Of a stretch of 64,000 nt of DNA, positions 7,953-18,947 are shown one piece after another. Location: the NCBI RefSeq assembly GCF_019083995.1, contig NZ_JAHRCU010000001.1, positions 62,001 to 126,000 of the forward strand, written 5' to 3'. A program made the position numbers and the translations under genes. The stretch comes from Roseococcus sp. SDR (GTDB taxonomy: Bacteria > Pseudomonadota > Alphaproteobacteria > Acetobacterales > Acetobacteraceae). The stretch's first letter is position 1. Every line of letters begins with the position of its first letter. The notes under the pieces are model-generated. The model worked only from the letters and a program-made list of their open reading frames with translations, did not search any database and was not told where the DNA came from.

Positions 7953-8846
7953 TTAGGGAAGCTGCGCCGCGAAGCTCCTGAGCCGCGTCGCGATCACCTC
8001 CGCCACCGCCTGCACCGCCGCGTGACGCGGGAAGCGCGCGCGCCAGACGATGCGGATGATGCGCCCGGCGGGCTCGGCCAGCGGGCGGAGCGTGATCCCG
8101 GCATCCTGCGCCACCCCGGCGGCGAGCCCCGGCACCAGCGTCGTCCCGTAGCCCGCCGCCACCATGTTCAGCAGCGTGGAGAGGCTCGCCGCGCGCAGCG
8201 TGCCGCCCAGCGCGCCGCGATGCCCGCAGGCCTCCAGCGCCTGTTCGCGCAGGCAATGCCCATCGGCCAGCACCAGGATGTCACGCGCCAACTCCGCCTG
8301 GCTCACCCGCGCCTCGGCCGCCAGCCGGTGCTCGGGCGGCAGGGCCGCCAGGAACGGCTCCTCGAACAAGGCCTCGCTCTGCCATTCCGGCCCCTCCGGC
8401 TCGGTCGCCAGCAGGGCGGCGTCCAACTCGTGGCGCTGCAGCCGCTCCAGCAGCAGGGCGGTCTGGTCCTCCCAGGGTTCCAGCTCCAGCCGGGGCAGCG
8501 CCTCGCGCAGCGGCCCGAAGACCAGCGGCAGGAGATAGGGCGCGAGCGTGGGGATGACGCCCAGGCGCAGCCGCCCGGCCAAGGGGTCCCGCAGGCCGCG
8601 CGCCAGGGTGAGGATGGCGTCCGCCTCGGCCACCGCGCCCCGCACATGGCCGAGCAGCCGGGTACAGGCCTCGGTCGGGGTCACGCCCTTGTTGCCTCGC
8701 TCGAAGAGGGTGACGCCGAGCTCCTCCTCCAGCTTGCGCAGCTGGACCGAGAGGGTGGGCTGGGAAATGCCGCAGGCCTCGGCCGCGAGCCCGAAATGCC
8801 CGTGCTCGGCCAGCGCCAGCAGGTAGCGGAGGTCGCGCAGGTTCAT
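7953..8846 (-). CDS. oxyR: OxyR, LysR-family peroxide-sensing regulator
   Basis: 297 residues, the normal OxyR length. An N-terminal winged helix-turn-helix (MNLRDLRYLLALAEHGHFG through LFERG) is followed by a periplasmic-binding-like effector domain. The redox centre reads DGHCLREQALEACG, matching the two cysteines of E. coli OxyR that form a disulfide on H2O2. It is transcribed divergently from katG across a 164-bp gap holding an OxyR-type box, the classic arrangement for peroxide-induced katG. Its TAA stop (complement of TTA at 7953-7955) lies in the target duplication of the neighbouring MITE. Confidence 0.95.
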   Translation of the reverse strand: MNLRDLRYLLALAEHGHFGLAAEACGISQPTLSVQLRKLEEELGVTLFERGNKGVTPTEACTRLLGHVRGAVAEADAILTLARGLRDPLAGRLRLGVIPTLAPYLLPLVFGPLREALPRLELEPWEDQTALLLERLQRHELDAALLATEPEGPEWQSEALFEEPFLAALPPEHRLAAEARVSQAELARDILVLADGHCLREQALEACGHRGALGGTLRAASLSTLLNMVAAGYGTTLVPGLAAGVAQDAGITLRPLAEPAGRIIRIVWRARFPRHAAVQAVAEVIATRLRSFAAQLP

Positions 8847-8857
8847 CGCGCGTGTGA

Positions 8858-11215
<2,358 letters not shown>

Positions 11216-11238
11216 GCTGAGGCTTCGGCCTCGCAATG

Positions 11239-11269
11239 GGCCGCCGGGGGAAACCCCGGCGGCCTTTTT
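11239..11269 (+). terminator. Rho-independent terminator of katG
   Basis: A perfect 11-bp stem (GGCCGCCGGGG / CCCCGGCGGCC) with a GAAA loop, followed by five T residues, begins 24 bp after the katG stop. Confidence 0.92.
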
Positions 11270-11660
11270 CGTGTCTGGATCGTGATCCGCTATCGCTGGA
11301 TCACGATCCAGCCTTGTTGAGCGAATGATTCACCGCTTCGGTGATTCCACCTCAGCGGATCATGCTCTAGCAGGCTGCTGAGAAACTCCGCTGTGGGACC
11401 GAGGGGCCAGCCCCTCGGGCACCCCGGCAAGAACCTCAGGTTCTTGCATCTCCAATAAGTATTTGATTTAATTTAACAATTGAAGATCCAAGAAACTGAG
11501 TTTCTTGGCGGGAGAGTACGAGAGGGCGGAGCCCTTTCGTCTTTTGGCCTTCTTCAGCAGCCTGCTAGAGCGGTTTCCAGAAGAGTGGAAACCGCCCTGG
11601 CTCGCCATGGCGAGCAGATTCACGCAATGGCTGATTCCAGCCATGTGCGATCATGCTCTA
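11270..11660. repeat. Non-coding palindrome cluster between katG and the L,D-transpeptidase gene
   Basis: No gene here. In order: a perfect 14-bp stem CTGGATCGTGATCC / GGATCACGATCCAG with 9-nt loop (11275-11311), the motif GATCATGCTCTAG (11358-11370), an inserted 194-bp MITE, a 9-bp stem GCGGTTTCC / GGAAACCGC (11570-11595), the 16-bp palindrome GCTCGCCATGGCGAGC (11600-11615), and GATCATGCTCTAG again ending at 11661. The last CTAG supplies the TAG stop of the minus-strand L,D-transpeptidase gene. This looks like a dispersed intergenic repeat that received the MITE at its CTAG. Confidence 0.7.
11371..11564. mobile_element. 194-bp MITE-like non-autonomous element, copy 2
   Basis: Same length and internal hairpins as the element at 7759-7952, with five substitutions. 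It is flanked by direct CTAG duplications (11367-11370, 11565-11568). Termini CAGGCTGCTGAGAAA and the complement of TTCTTCAGCAGCCTG are slightly decayed against copy 1, which suggests this copy is older. Both copies are in the same orientation, bracketing oxyR-katG as direct repeats about 3.6 kb apart. Confidence 0.85.
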
Positions 11661-12509
11661 GATGCGCCCGGCGGCGGCCAGCGTGGCGCGCGCCGCGGCT
11701 TCCACCTCCAGCGGATCATCCGGCGTGTTGCGCGGCACGCGGCGGAAGCTCGCGCGGCGCCCATCATGTCCATAGGGATCGGGATGGATGAGGATGCGGC
11801 CCTCGGCATCCGGCCAGGCGGTCATATAGGCCAGCACCACCTGCGCCTCCTGCAGCGGATGCAGCTCGATGGTGCGGCCCGTCGCCACCTGCTCGTTCAA
11901 CTCCTCCACCGGCATGTCGAGCACCCAGGCGCAGAGATCGCGGATCGCCTCCACGCGCACGCAGCCATGCGAGAGGGCGCGGGCATCCCGCGCGAAGAGG
12001 CCGGGGCGGTTCGTGCCATGCAGGAAGATGCCGTCCGAGTTCAGCAAACCCAGGCGCAGCGGCCCCAGCGGATTGTTCGGCCCCGGCGGCTGGATCAGCC
12101 GGTTCCCCACCGCCTGGAAGCCCGCCGTGCCGCCGGCCCGGACCTCGGCCAGGATGCTGGGGGGCACATGCCAGGGCGGATTGCAGCGCACCGAGGTGGT
12201 GAAGGTCATCAGCTGCGGCGTGCGGTTGCGCGGCGTGCCGACGATGACGCGCGAACGCATCACCGGGCGCCCCGCCTCGAAGGCCACCATCTCCGCGCCG
12301 GCGATGTTCACCAGGATGAGGCGCGGCGCGCCCCAATCCACATCCATCTCCGAAAGCCGCTCCAGCGTGCGCTCCAGCGCCTGGGTGGCGCGGGGATGCG
12401 CCTCCGCGTCCAGCGCGCGGCGCAGGGTTTCGGGGATGGGCATGGCGCGCGCGGGCGGGGCCAGCGAGAGGAAGGGCGCGGCGAGCAGCAGGCGGCGGGA
12501 AGGGTTCAT
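11658..12509 (-). CDS. L,D-transpeptidase (YkuD domain), exported
   Basis: 283 residues from the ATG at 12507-12509. The start is MNPSRRLLLAAPFLSLAPPARA, a signal peptide with an Ala-x-Ala cleavage motif; the frame extends upstream but without any such feature. The YkuD domain has IFLHGTNRPGLF and the catalytic cysteine motif ALSHGCVRVE (about residues 190-225). These enzymes make 3-3 peptidoglycan cross-links or attach proteins to peptidoglycan in the periplasm. Length and layout suit the YcbB/ErfK-like group. The gene diverges from the DUF1269 gene with 184 bp between starts. Confidence 0.9.
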   Translation of the reverse strand: MNPSRRLLLAAPFLSLAPPARAMPIPETLRRALDAEAHPRATQALERTLERLSEMDVDWGAPRLILVNIAGAEMVAFEAGRPVMRSRVIVGTPRNRTPQLMTFTTSVRCNPPWHVPPSILAEVRAGGTAGFQAVGNRLIQPPGPNNPLGPLRLGLLNSDGIFLHGTNRPGLFARDARALSHGCVRVEAIRDLCAWVLDMPVEELNEQVATGRTIELHPLQEAQVVLAYMTAWPDAEGRILIHPDPYGHDGRRASFRRVPRNTPDDPLEVEAAARATLAAAGRI

Positions 12510-12693
12510 GCGCGTGACGGACCGATGGAGTTCCTTCCATGCTAGGCAACGACAGGACTGAATCTCAACGAAAATCCGCATTCCTTCCACAGGGGGGCTG
12601 GGACGCGGGGTATACCATCGCGCCATGTTCCCCGCCGCGGGTCGTGTTAGGCTCTCCGGGCAACAAGGCTGACAACAAGGAAGGACAAGCCGC

Positions 12694-13179
12694 ATGGCCG
12701 ATCTCATCATCATCGCCTATGACAACCTCGCCACCGCGCAGGCGGCGCGCGCGAAGCTCATCGAGCTGCAGGGCCGCTACCTGATCGAACTGGGCGACGC
12801 CGTGGTGGCCGAGCGCGAGGCGGACGGCAAGGTGAAGCTGCACCAGCCGGTGAACCTCACGGCCGTCGGCGCCGCCTCGGGTGGCATGTGGGGTGCCCTG
12901 ATCGGGCTGCTCTTCCTCAACCCGCTGCTGGGCGCGGCGGTGGGCGCGGGCGCCGGCGCGCTCAGCGGCAAGTTCACTGACCTCGGCATCAACGACCAGT
13001 TCATGAAGGACACGGCGGCGGCGCTGCCGGCCGGGAGCGCCGCGCTCTGCATCCTCGTGCGCAAGGTGACGGCGGATAAGGTGGTGCCGGAGATGGCGCA
13101 TTTCGGCGGCAAGGTGCTGCAGACCAGCCTGACGAAGGAGCAGGAGGAACAGCTCGACGCCGCGCTGAAGCACGGCTGA
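12694..13179 (+). CDS. DUF1269 membrane protein
   Basis: 161 residues beginning MADLIIIAYDNLATAQAA, with a GAASGGMWGALIGLLFLNPLLG segment broken into a Gly-rich hydrophobic hairpin (about 67-92), followed by a soluble C-terminal part with a second ferredoxin-like half. This is the DUF1269 layout; the function of the family is unknown. An AAGGA ribosome site lies about 10 bp upstream. It has no obvious partner; the upstream region is shared with the divergent L,D-transpeptidase gene. Confidence 0.85.
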   Translation: MADLIIIAYDNLATAQAARAKLIELQGRYLIELGDAVVAEREADGKVKLHQPVNLTAVGAASGGMWGALIGLLFLNPLLGAAVGAGAGALSGKFTDLGINDQFMKDTAAALPAGSAALCILVRKVTADKVVPEMAHFGGKVLQTSLTKEQEEQLDAALKHG

Positions 13180-13298
13180 GATCACCCTCGGCATCCCCAG
13201 GCGGGCGTCTTGCCTCGCCGGGGGGTGAAACGGTATCGCTCCGCGCGCAAAAGCTTGAGCCGCGCCCGCAAGGCGCCGCCGCGAGGGGAGAGAACCGC

Positions 13299-14285
13299 AT
13301 GGCTTCGTCGCAACACCTGATCGGCCGCCGGGCCGCGCTCGGCGGTGCCGCGCTCCTGGCGGCGGCGCCCAGCGCGCGCGCGCAGGCGGTCCCTGATCGC
13401 CCGGTGCGCCTCGTGCTGGGCTTCCCGCCCGGCACCGCGCCCGATGTGGTGGCGCGCCTGCTGGCCGATGCGCTGCGCGAGGTCTGGCCCGCCGGTGTGG
13501 TGGTGGACAACCGCGCCGGCGCGGGCGGCCATATCGCGGCGCAGGAGGTGGCGCGCGCGGCGCCGGACGGCACCACGCTGCTGCTCGGCGAACTCGGCAC
13601 GCTGGCGATGGCGCCCTCGACCTATGCGCGGCTGAGTTTCGATCCGGCGCGGGATTTCGCGCCGATCGGCGAGGTTGCCTCCATCGGTTTCGCCTTCGTG
13701 GTGCCGGCCGCGCTGCCGGTGACCGACATGGCGAGCTACGTCGCCTGGGCGCGCGGCCAGTCGCAGCTGTTCATGGGCACTTTCGGCGCCGGCACGCCGG
13801 GCCATTTCGGCGCGGCCATCCTGGCCGGGCGCCTGGGTGGCAAGGGCGAGCCCGTGCATTTCCGCAGCACCGGCGAGGCGATGACGGCGATCCTCGGCGG
13901 CAATGTGCAGGGGATGTTCGGCACGGTCGCGCTGGTGGCGCCGCATGTGCAGGGCGGCCGCCTGAAGGCGCTTGCGGTGACGACGGCCGAGCCCGTGGCG
14001 GCGCTGCCCGGCGTGCCCACCATGGCGCAGGCTGGGATCGAGGGGCTGGGCTTCGTCTCCTGGTTCGGCGTGGTGGCGCCGGCCGCGACGCCCGAGCCGG
14101 TGCAGGCCATGCTCGAGGCGGGGCTGCGCCGCGCCATGGCAAACCCCGCCCTGCGCGCGCGGCTGCAGGAGGCGGGCTTCCGCCCCGGGGATGGCGAGCG
14201 CGCACCCTTCGCGACCCTGATCCGCACCGAGACAGCGCGCTGGGCCGAGGTGGTGCGTGCCACGGGCTTCCGCGCGATCGAGTAG
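13299..14285 (+). CDS. Bug/TctC-family periplasmic solute receptor (1 of 4)
   Basis: 328 residues. The signal peptide GRRAALGGAALLAAAPSARA has a twin arginine and may be Tat-type. The mature part starts VPDRPVRLVLGFPPG, the hallmark first strand and loop of tripartite-tricarboxylate receptors, with NRAGAGGHIAAQEVA and later the LAVTTAEPVAALPGVPTM signature. These bind small carboxylates or amides in the periplasm. No TctA/TctB membrane genes are nearby, so it is an orphan. It ends one base from the convergent DUF3237 gene. Confidence 0.92.
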   Translation: MASSQHLIGRRAALGGAALLAAAPSARAQAVPDRPVRLVLGFPPGTAPDVVARLLADALREVWPAGVVVDNRAGAGGHIAAQEVARAAPDGTTLLLGELGTLAMAPSTYARLSFDPARDFAPIGEVASIGFAFVVPAALPVTDMASYVAWARGQSQLFMGTFGAGTPGHFGAAILAGRLGGKGEPVHFRSTGEAMTAILGGNVQGMFGTVALVAPHVQGGRLKALAVTTAEPVAALPGVPTMAQAGIEGLGFVSWFGVVAPAATPEPVQAMLEAGLRRAMANPALRARLQEAGFRPGDGERAPFATLIRTETARWAEVVRATGFRAIE

Positions 14286-14286
14286 C

Positions 14287-14739
14287 TCAGACCGCGTGGA
14301 TCGCGACCCGCACCGAATCCGGGCGTCGCTCGCCCAGGCCGAGGAAGAGGCTGCGATGCAGCCATTGATGCGCGGGCGAGGCGGTCTCGAAGACCGGCGC
14401 GGTGCGGAAATAGACGCGCTCGGGCGGCACCGGCTCGCCGCGCAGCAGGCGCGCCATATCCTCTGGCGCCGCGTGGCGCAGCCCGCGATTGACGATGTAG
14501 ACCAGCGCGCCATCGGCGAGCTTCAGCGTGTAGCGCGCCTCGATCTCGGCCACCCCGTCATCGCGGATCAGCTGGAAATCGGCGCCGCCGGGCAGCACCT
14601 CGCCGGTCAGGCGCGGGCCTTCGATGCGGCCGCCCAGGATGGGGATGATGCGCCGCTCACCGCCCGGCACGCGGCCCACGCCCAAGGGGGCGCCAACCGC
14701 GACCTCCGCCGTGCCGATCCATTCAAAGCCGGGCTGCAT
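14287..14739 (-). CDS. DUF3237 family protein
   Basis: 150 residues, a single DUF3237 beta-barrel-like domain: VPGGERRIIPILGGRIEGP near the N terminus, LPGGADFQLIRDDGVAEIEA in the middle, and VYFRTAPVFETASPAHQWLH at the C terminus. The family function is unknown; members often accompany Bug receptors or small-molecule catabolic genes, and here one is convergent one base away. No signal peptide is evident. Confidence 0.88.
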   Translation of the reverse strand: MQPGFEWIGTAEVAVGAPLGVGRVPGGERRIIPILGGRIEGPRLTGEVLPGGADFQLIRDDGVAEIEARYTLKLADGALVYIVNRGLRHAAPEDMARLLRGEPVPPERVYFRTAPVFETASPAHQWLHRSLFLGLGERRPDSVRVAIHAV

Positions 14740-15207
14740 GCTGTCGGGCCGCTCCTTCGCGCTGTGCCCCCGCCCGATCGGGACGGGAGGGTGCCGCCCG
14801 CGGCAGCGTGCGGCGCGCGACTATCCGGCGGCTGGAGCCGCCGGTGAAGGGGGGGCGCGCGGTCAGATCAGGATGGAAGCGAGGGGCGTCACCGCCAGCA
14901 GCAAAAGGGAGGTCATCAGCCCATGGGCGAAGATACTGGCCCAGTGCGGCCCTGATGTCTCATGCCTGGAATGTTGGTCGCGTGTCGAGGGCGCGCGCAT
15001 GGGGCGCCTTTTGGCTGGAAATGACGCGCCGGCAAGTAACGATCGACCTGGCATTTTAAATGCCTTTCGTATTATTTCCAAGATATGCAAAGCCCTGAAG
15101 CCGCTCCCTGGCGCCCGCCGAACCGGACCGACGCCTCGCTGAACAGATCGCGGCGTCCGCTGCCGCGGCACGGGCGCTGCTTTGTCGATGCTGAGGGGCG
15201 GAGGGAG
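14740..15207. other. Gene-poor 468-bp stretch beside tRNA-Lys
   Basis: I see no convincing gene. A 102-codon minus-strand frame (14863-15171) ends with a hydrophobic segment (MTSLLLLAVTPLASILI), but its upstream part is basic and low in complexity. It is not recognisable and may be a relic. Around 15040-15085 the sequence is locally AT-rich (ATTTTAAATGCC, GTATTATTTCC), which could hold the tRNA terminator or a promoter. No direct repeat of the tRNA 3' end is visible, so there is no sign of an integrated island. Confidence 0.5.
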
Positions 15208-15283
<76 letters not shown>

Positions 15284-15298
15284 GCCGTGCGGGGCCTT

Positions 15299-16294
15299 CT
15301 AAACAGCTTCGCGCGCTTGTCCAGCCCCGCCGCGCATACCGGCCATGCCGAGCGGGATTTTTCCCGCCCCCTCCGGCTGCTCCTGCACATAGGTGGGCCA
15401 GGCGAGGCCGGTGACGCGCCCGCGCAAACCCCGCAGCAGGGCGAGCCCTTCCTCCACCGGCACATGGAAGCGCGCGGTGCCGGGCGCGGGGTCGAGCTGA
15501 TGCAGATAGTAAGGCTTCACCCGGTGGCGCAGCATGGCGCGGAACAGGGTCTCCAGCGCGGCTGCGCTGTCATTCACGCCGCGCAGCAGCACCGATTGGC
15601 CGAGGAGAACGAGGCCCGTGGCGTGCAGGCCGCGCAGCGCGCGCGCCGCCTCGTCGGTGAATTCCGCCGCGTGATTCGCGTGGACGCAGAGGTAGAGCGG
15701 CCGCTCCAGGTTCAGGGCTGCCAGCATGCCGGGCGTGATCCGTGAAGGGTCCGCCACGGGCACGCGGCTGTGGATGCGCAGCGTCTCGATGTGGGGGATC
15801 GCCGAGAGTCGCGTCAGGATCCGCCCCAGCCGTCGCGGCGAGAGCATGAGCGGGTCGCCGCCGGTCAGGATCACCTCGCGCACGGCCGGCGTGGCGGCGA
15901 ACCAGTCCAGCGCGGCCTCCAGCTCCGCCTCGGTCAGCAGCCCGCCATCGGGGCCCACCGCCTCGCGCCGGAAGCAGAAGCGGCAATAGACCGGGCAGGC
16001 CAGCAGCGGCTTGAGCAGCGCGCGGTCCGGGTAGCGATGCACCACGCCCTTGATGGGGGTGAAGGGCGCGTCGGCCGTCGGATCTTCCAGCTCATGCGGC
16101 AGGGTGACCAGCTCCTCCGGCTCGGGGAGGTATTGCGCCGCGATGGGCGCGCCCGCCTCGTGGATCAGCGCCGCCATGGCGGGTGTGACCGCGATGGAAT
16201 AGCGCTCGGCCACCGCTTCCAGCGTGGCCACGGCGCCGGGCGCGATCAGGCCGGCTTCGGCGAGTTCCTCGGGCGTGCGCAGCGTGCGGGTCAT
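15299..16294 (-). CDS. epmB: EF-P (R)-beta-lysine pathway radical-SAM lysine 2,3-aminomutase EpmB
   Basis: 331 residues from the ATG at 16292-16294 (MTRTLRTPEEL). The radical-SAM cluster motif CPVYCRFCF (CxxxCxxC) is followed by VILTGGDPLMLSP, the GGDP motif of lysine aminomutases, and a PLP-site region near LRHRVKPYYLHQLDPAPGT. At about 330 residues it has the short EpmB length, not the longer clostridial enzyme. EpmB turns L-lysine into (R)-beta-lysine for EpmA to attach to elongation factor P. It diverges from epmA with 38 bp between starts. No efp gene is in the window. Confidence 0.92.
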   Translation of the reverse strand: MTRTLRTPEELAEAGLIAPGAVATLEAVAERYSIAVTPAMAALIHEAGAPIAAQYLPEPEELVTLPHELEDPTADAPFTPIKGVVHRYPDRALLKPLLACPVYCRFCFRREAVGPDGGLLTEAELEAALDWFAATPAVREVILTGGDPLMLSPRRLGRILTRLSAIPHIETLRIHSRVPVADPSRITPGMLAALNLERPLYLCVHANHAAEFTDEAARALRGLHATGLVLLGQSVLLRGVNDSAAALETLFRAMLRHRVKPYYLHQLDPAPGTARFHVPVEEGLALLRGLRGRVTGLAWPTYVQEQPEGAGKIPLGMAGMRGGAGQAREAV

Positions 16295-16332
16295 GGCGGG
16301 TGAGGCTCTGCCCTGGTAAGGGCTGGCACGCA

Positions 16333-17352
16333 ATGCCCCATCCCGTTTGGCACCCCGAAAGCCTGGCCGCGCGCCTGCCCTTTCTCGACGCCCGCGCGCG
16401 CATCACCGCGGCCACCCGCGCCTGGCTGACCGAGCGCGGCTATCGCGAGGTGGAGACGCCCTGCCTCGTGCCTGCGCCGGGCATGGAGGTGCATCTGCGC
16501 GGCTTCCAGAGCCAGTATGAACCGCATCTGGGGCAGGGGGAGCGGCGCGCGCTCTGGCTGCGCACCTCGCCGGAACTGGCGCTGAAGCGCCTGCTGGTGG
16601 GCGGTGCGGGGGCCGTGTTTGAACTCGCCCGCGTCTGGCGCAATGGCGAGATCGGCACGCGCCATGCGCCGGAATTCACCATGCTGGAATGGTACCGCCC
16701 CGGCCTTACGCTCGATGGCTTGATGGACGAGACCGAGGCGCTGGTCCGCGCCCTCTGCCCCCCCACCGTCGCGCATGAGGGCGTGACGACGGATCTCAGC
16801 CTGCCCTTCGAGCGGATCACCTGCGCCGAGGCCTTCGCCCGCCATGCCGGGCTCGACCTGCTGGCCAGCATCCGCCCCGACGGCACGGGCGATGGCGCGG
16901 CACTCGGTGCGCGCGCGGATGAAAGCTGGGAGGAGGCCTTCTTCCGCATTCTCCTGGACCATGTCGAACCACATCTGGGCCGAGCGCGCGCAAGCTTCCT
17001 GACGCATTGGCCCACCCCCCAGGCGGCGCTGGCACGGCGCGATCCGAAGGATCCGCGCGTCGCGCTTCGCTTCGAGCTTTTCGCTGGCGGCATCGAACTC
17101 GCCAATGCCTTCGACGAACTGACCGACGCCGAGGAACAGGCCACCCGCTTCGCCCATGACGTGGCGGAGCGCGAGCGGCTCTACGGCGCGGACGCGTCCT
17201 GGCCCGTGGATGCGGATTTCCTGGCCGCACTTCGCCAAGGCATGCCATCCGGAAGCGGCATCGCGCTCGGCTTCGACCGATTGGCGATGCTGGCCAGCGG
17301 CGCGCGCCGGATCGGGGATGTTCTCTGGCTCGGCGGCTATCCCTACGAATGA
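16333..17352 (+). CDS. epmA: EF-P lysine ligase EpmA (PoxA/GenX, truncated class II lysyl-tRNA synthetase)
   Basis: 339 residues from the ATG at 16333; an in-frame GTG at 16300 would add 11. It has only the class II catalytic core: motif 2 VWRNGEIGTRHAPEFTMLEW, motif 3 GSGIALGFDRLAMLA, and IELANAFDEL between. The anticodon-binding OB domain of LysS is absent, which identifies EpmA rather than a synthetase. It ligates beta-lysine to a conserved EF-P lysine, helping ribosomes through polyproline stretches. Partner epmB is divergent and tRNA-Lys is just beyond. Confidence 0.95.
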   Translation: MPHPVWHPESLAARLPFLDARARITAATRAWLTERGYREVETPCLVPAPGMEVHLRGFQSQYEPHLGQGERRALWLRTSPELALKRLLVGGAGAVFELARVWRNGEIGTRHAPEFTMLEWYRPGLTLDGLMDETEALVRALCPPTVAHEGVTTDLSLPFERITCAEAFARHAGLDLLASIRPDGTGDGAALGARADESWEEAFFRILLDHVEPHLGRARASFLTHWPTPQAALARRDPKDPRVALRFELFAGGIELANAFDELTDAEEQATRFAHDVAERERLYGADASWPVDADFLAALRQGMPSGSGIALGFDRLAMLASGARRIGDVLWLGGYPYE

Positions 17353-17362
17353 GGGCTCGCGC

Positions 17363-17731
17363 TTAACGGCAGATGTATTGCAGCACGCCCTGGACCTGAG
17401 CCGCGGTGACGGTGGTGTTCGCTGGCAGGTTCAGCACGGTCTGGCGGCGCGATGCGTTGCCTTCCAGCTCGATCTCGCGGCTGCCGGCGAGCGGCGTGCC
17501 GGGCAGCTGGCCCACCCGCACGAACACCAGCATCGCCTGGCCCGTGAGATTGCGCAGCCCCACCGAGAAGGTCCGCCGCGCCTCATTGTACTCGCGCGAG
17601 GCGGGGACCTCCGTCATCACCACCGGCTCCACCGCCAGGCGCCCGTCGCAGTGTACGCCCTGGGCCTGGGCCGGGAGGGCCGCGAAGCCGAGCCCGGCGG
17701 CGAGGCAGGTCGTGGCGAGGATGGCGCGCAT
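17363..17731 (-). CDS. Small exported protein, unknown function
   Basis: 122 residues from the ATG at 17729-17731, chosen because it opens a clear Sec signal peptide (MRAILATTCLAAGLGFAALPAQAQ). The mature part has a Cys near each end (GVHCDGR and LQYICR), suggesting one disulfide, with beta-rich sequence between (FSVGLRNLTGQAMLVFVRVG). Likely periplasmic. No family recognised. It converges on epmA with 10 bp between stops. Confidence 0.68.
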   Translation of the reverse strand: MRAILATTCLAAGLGFAALPAQAQGVHCDGRLAVEPVVMTEVPASREYNEARRTFSVGLRNLTGQAMLVFVRVGQLPGTPLAGSREIELEGNASRRQTVLNLPANTTVTAAQVQGVLQYICR

Positions 17732-17856
17732 GGGAGGGGTTCCTTCTCTGTCGGATGCAGGCTGCCATCGCGGCCGCCGCGCCGCCAATCGCCGGATGCG
17801 ATCGTGCGGTTCAGCCGCGCCTATCGCCGCAGCTGACACGCGGCGGACCATCGGCC

Positions 17857-18816
17857 TCAGCCGGGCGTCCAGACCGGCGGCTCGACCGAGCCCACCTGCT
17901 CCGTGATGCGGCCATAGGCCTCGGGCCGGCGATGGGCGGCGAAGTTGAAGATGGTGGTGCGGCCGAGGGTGCAGGCATCCAGGTCGCAATCGGCGGTGAT
18001 CAGCTCGTCGCCCCAGCTCGTCGCCTGGGCCATGATCTCGCCCTGCGGGTTCACGATGATGGAATGGCCGAAGAGCTCATGCCCATCCTCCGTGCCGCCC
18101 TTGGCTGTCGCCACGCCGAAGCAGGCATTCTGGTAGCAGCCGGCGCGGATGGAGAGGTGGCTGTGCTCGACGCGCAGATGGTGCGCCTCGAAGCCGCGAT
18201 TATCCATGTTCAGCGAGGGCGTGTTGTAGCCGAGCATGACGATCTCGACCTGCTGCAGCCCCATGACGCGCCAGGCTTCGGGCCAGCGGCGGTCATTGCA
18301 GATCATCATGCCGATATTGGCCTGCTGTTCGCCGATGGGCGCGCGGATGACGGGGAAGCCGAGATCGCCCACCTCGAAATAGCGCTTCTCCAGGTGCTGC
18401 ACCTTGCGGATCGGGTCGTATTCCTTGTGCCCGGGCAGATGCACCTTGCGGTATTTCAGCACAATCTCGCCCGAAGGGTGCACGTAGATCGCGGTGTTGT
18501 AGCGATGCCCGTCCGGCGTCTTCTCGGCATAGCCCAGGTGGAAGCCGATGCCGTATTTCCGCGCGGCCTCGAAGAGCGGCGCCGTCTCGTTGGAGGGCAT
18601 CGCGTGCTCATACCAATGGTCGGCCTTCGCGATGTCCTCCTCGTACCAGCGCGGGAAGAAGGTGGTCAGCGCGAGTTCGGGGAAGACCACGACCTCGACG
18701 CCGCGGCGATGCGCATGCTCCATCAGCCGCACCATGCGGCCCACCGCGACGTCGCGGCCTTCGGCCTTCTGGATCGGGCCCAACTGGGCGGCGGCGAGGG
18801 TGACGCGGCGGGGCAT
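17857..18816 (-). CDS. N-carbamoyl-D-amino-acid hydrolase-like amidohydrolase (nitrilase superfamily)
   Basis: 319 residues. The catalytic triad is in place: Glu in VVVFPELALTTFFPRW, Lys in LKYRKVHLPGHKE, Cys in IGMMICNDRRWPEAWRVMG. The CNDRRWPE context and GFEAHHLRVEHSHL helix are characteristic of D-N-carbamoylases, which release D-amino acid, CO2 and ammonia; related N-carbamoyl-putrescine enzymes have different surroundings. It diverges from a family-5 solute receptor and amidohydrolase pair, so uptake and hydrolysis of an amide, ureide or hydantoin-derived compound is a reasonable guess. Cytoplasmic. Confidence 0.88.
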   Translation of the reverse strand: MPRRVTLAAAQLGPIQKAEGRDVAVGRMVRLMEHAHRRGVEVVVFPELALTTFFPRWYEEDIAKADHWYEHAMPSNETAPLFEAARKYGIGFHLGYAEKTPDGHRYNTAIYVHPSGEIVLKYRKVHLPGHKEYDPIRKVQHLEKRYFEVGDLGFPVIRAPIGEQQANIGMMICNDRRWPEAWRVMGLQQVEIVMLGYNTPSLNMDNRGFEAHHLRVEHSHLSIRAGCYQNACFGVATAKGGTEDGHELFGHSIIVNPQGEIMAQATSWGDELITADCDLDACTLGRTTIFNFAAHRRPEAYGRITEQVGSVEPPVWTPG

Positions 18817-18947
18817 GGCATGGCTCCTTGCAAATGCGGGCGCAGGATCGCGGCGGATGCGCTGGGCTGCAAGGGTGCGATTCCTCTTGCATGCCGCGCC
18901 CGCGGGAATTCACGCTGGGGCGTCGAAGCTGGAAAGGGTTCCCCCGC

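Noticed and set aside
14863-15171. 102-codon minus-strand frame with a C-terminal hydrophobic segment
   Set aside because: No family, poor start context and basic low-complexity N-terminal part; recorded as a possible relic in the intergenic entry instead.
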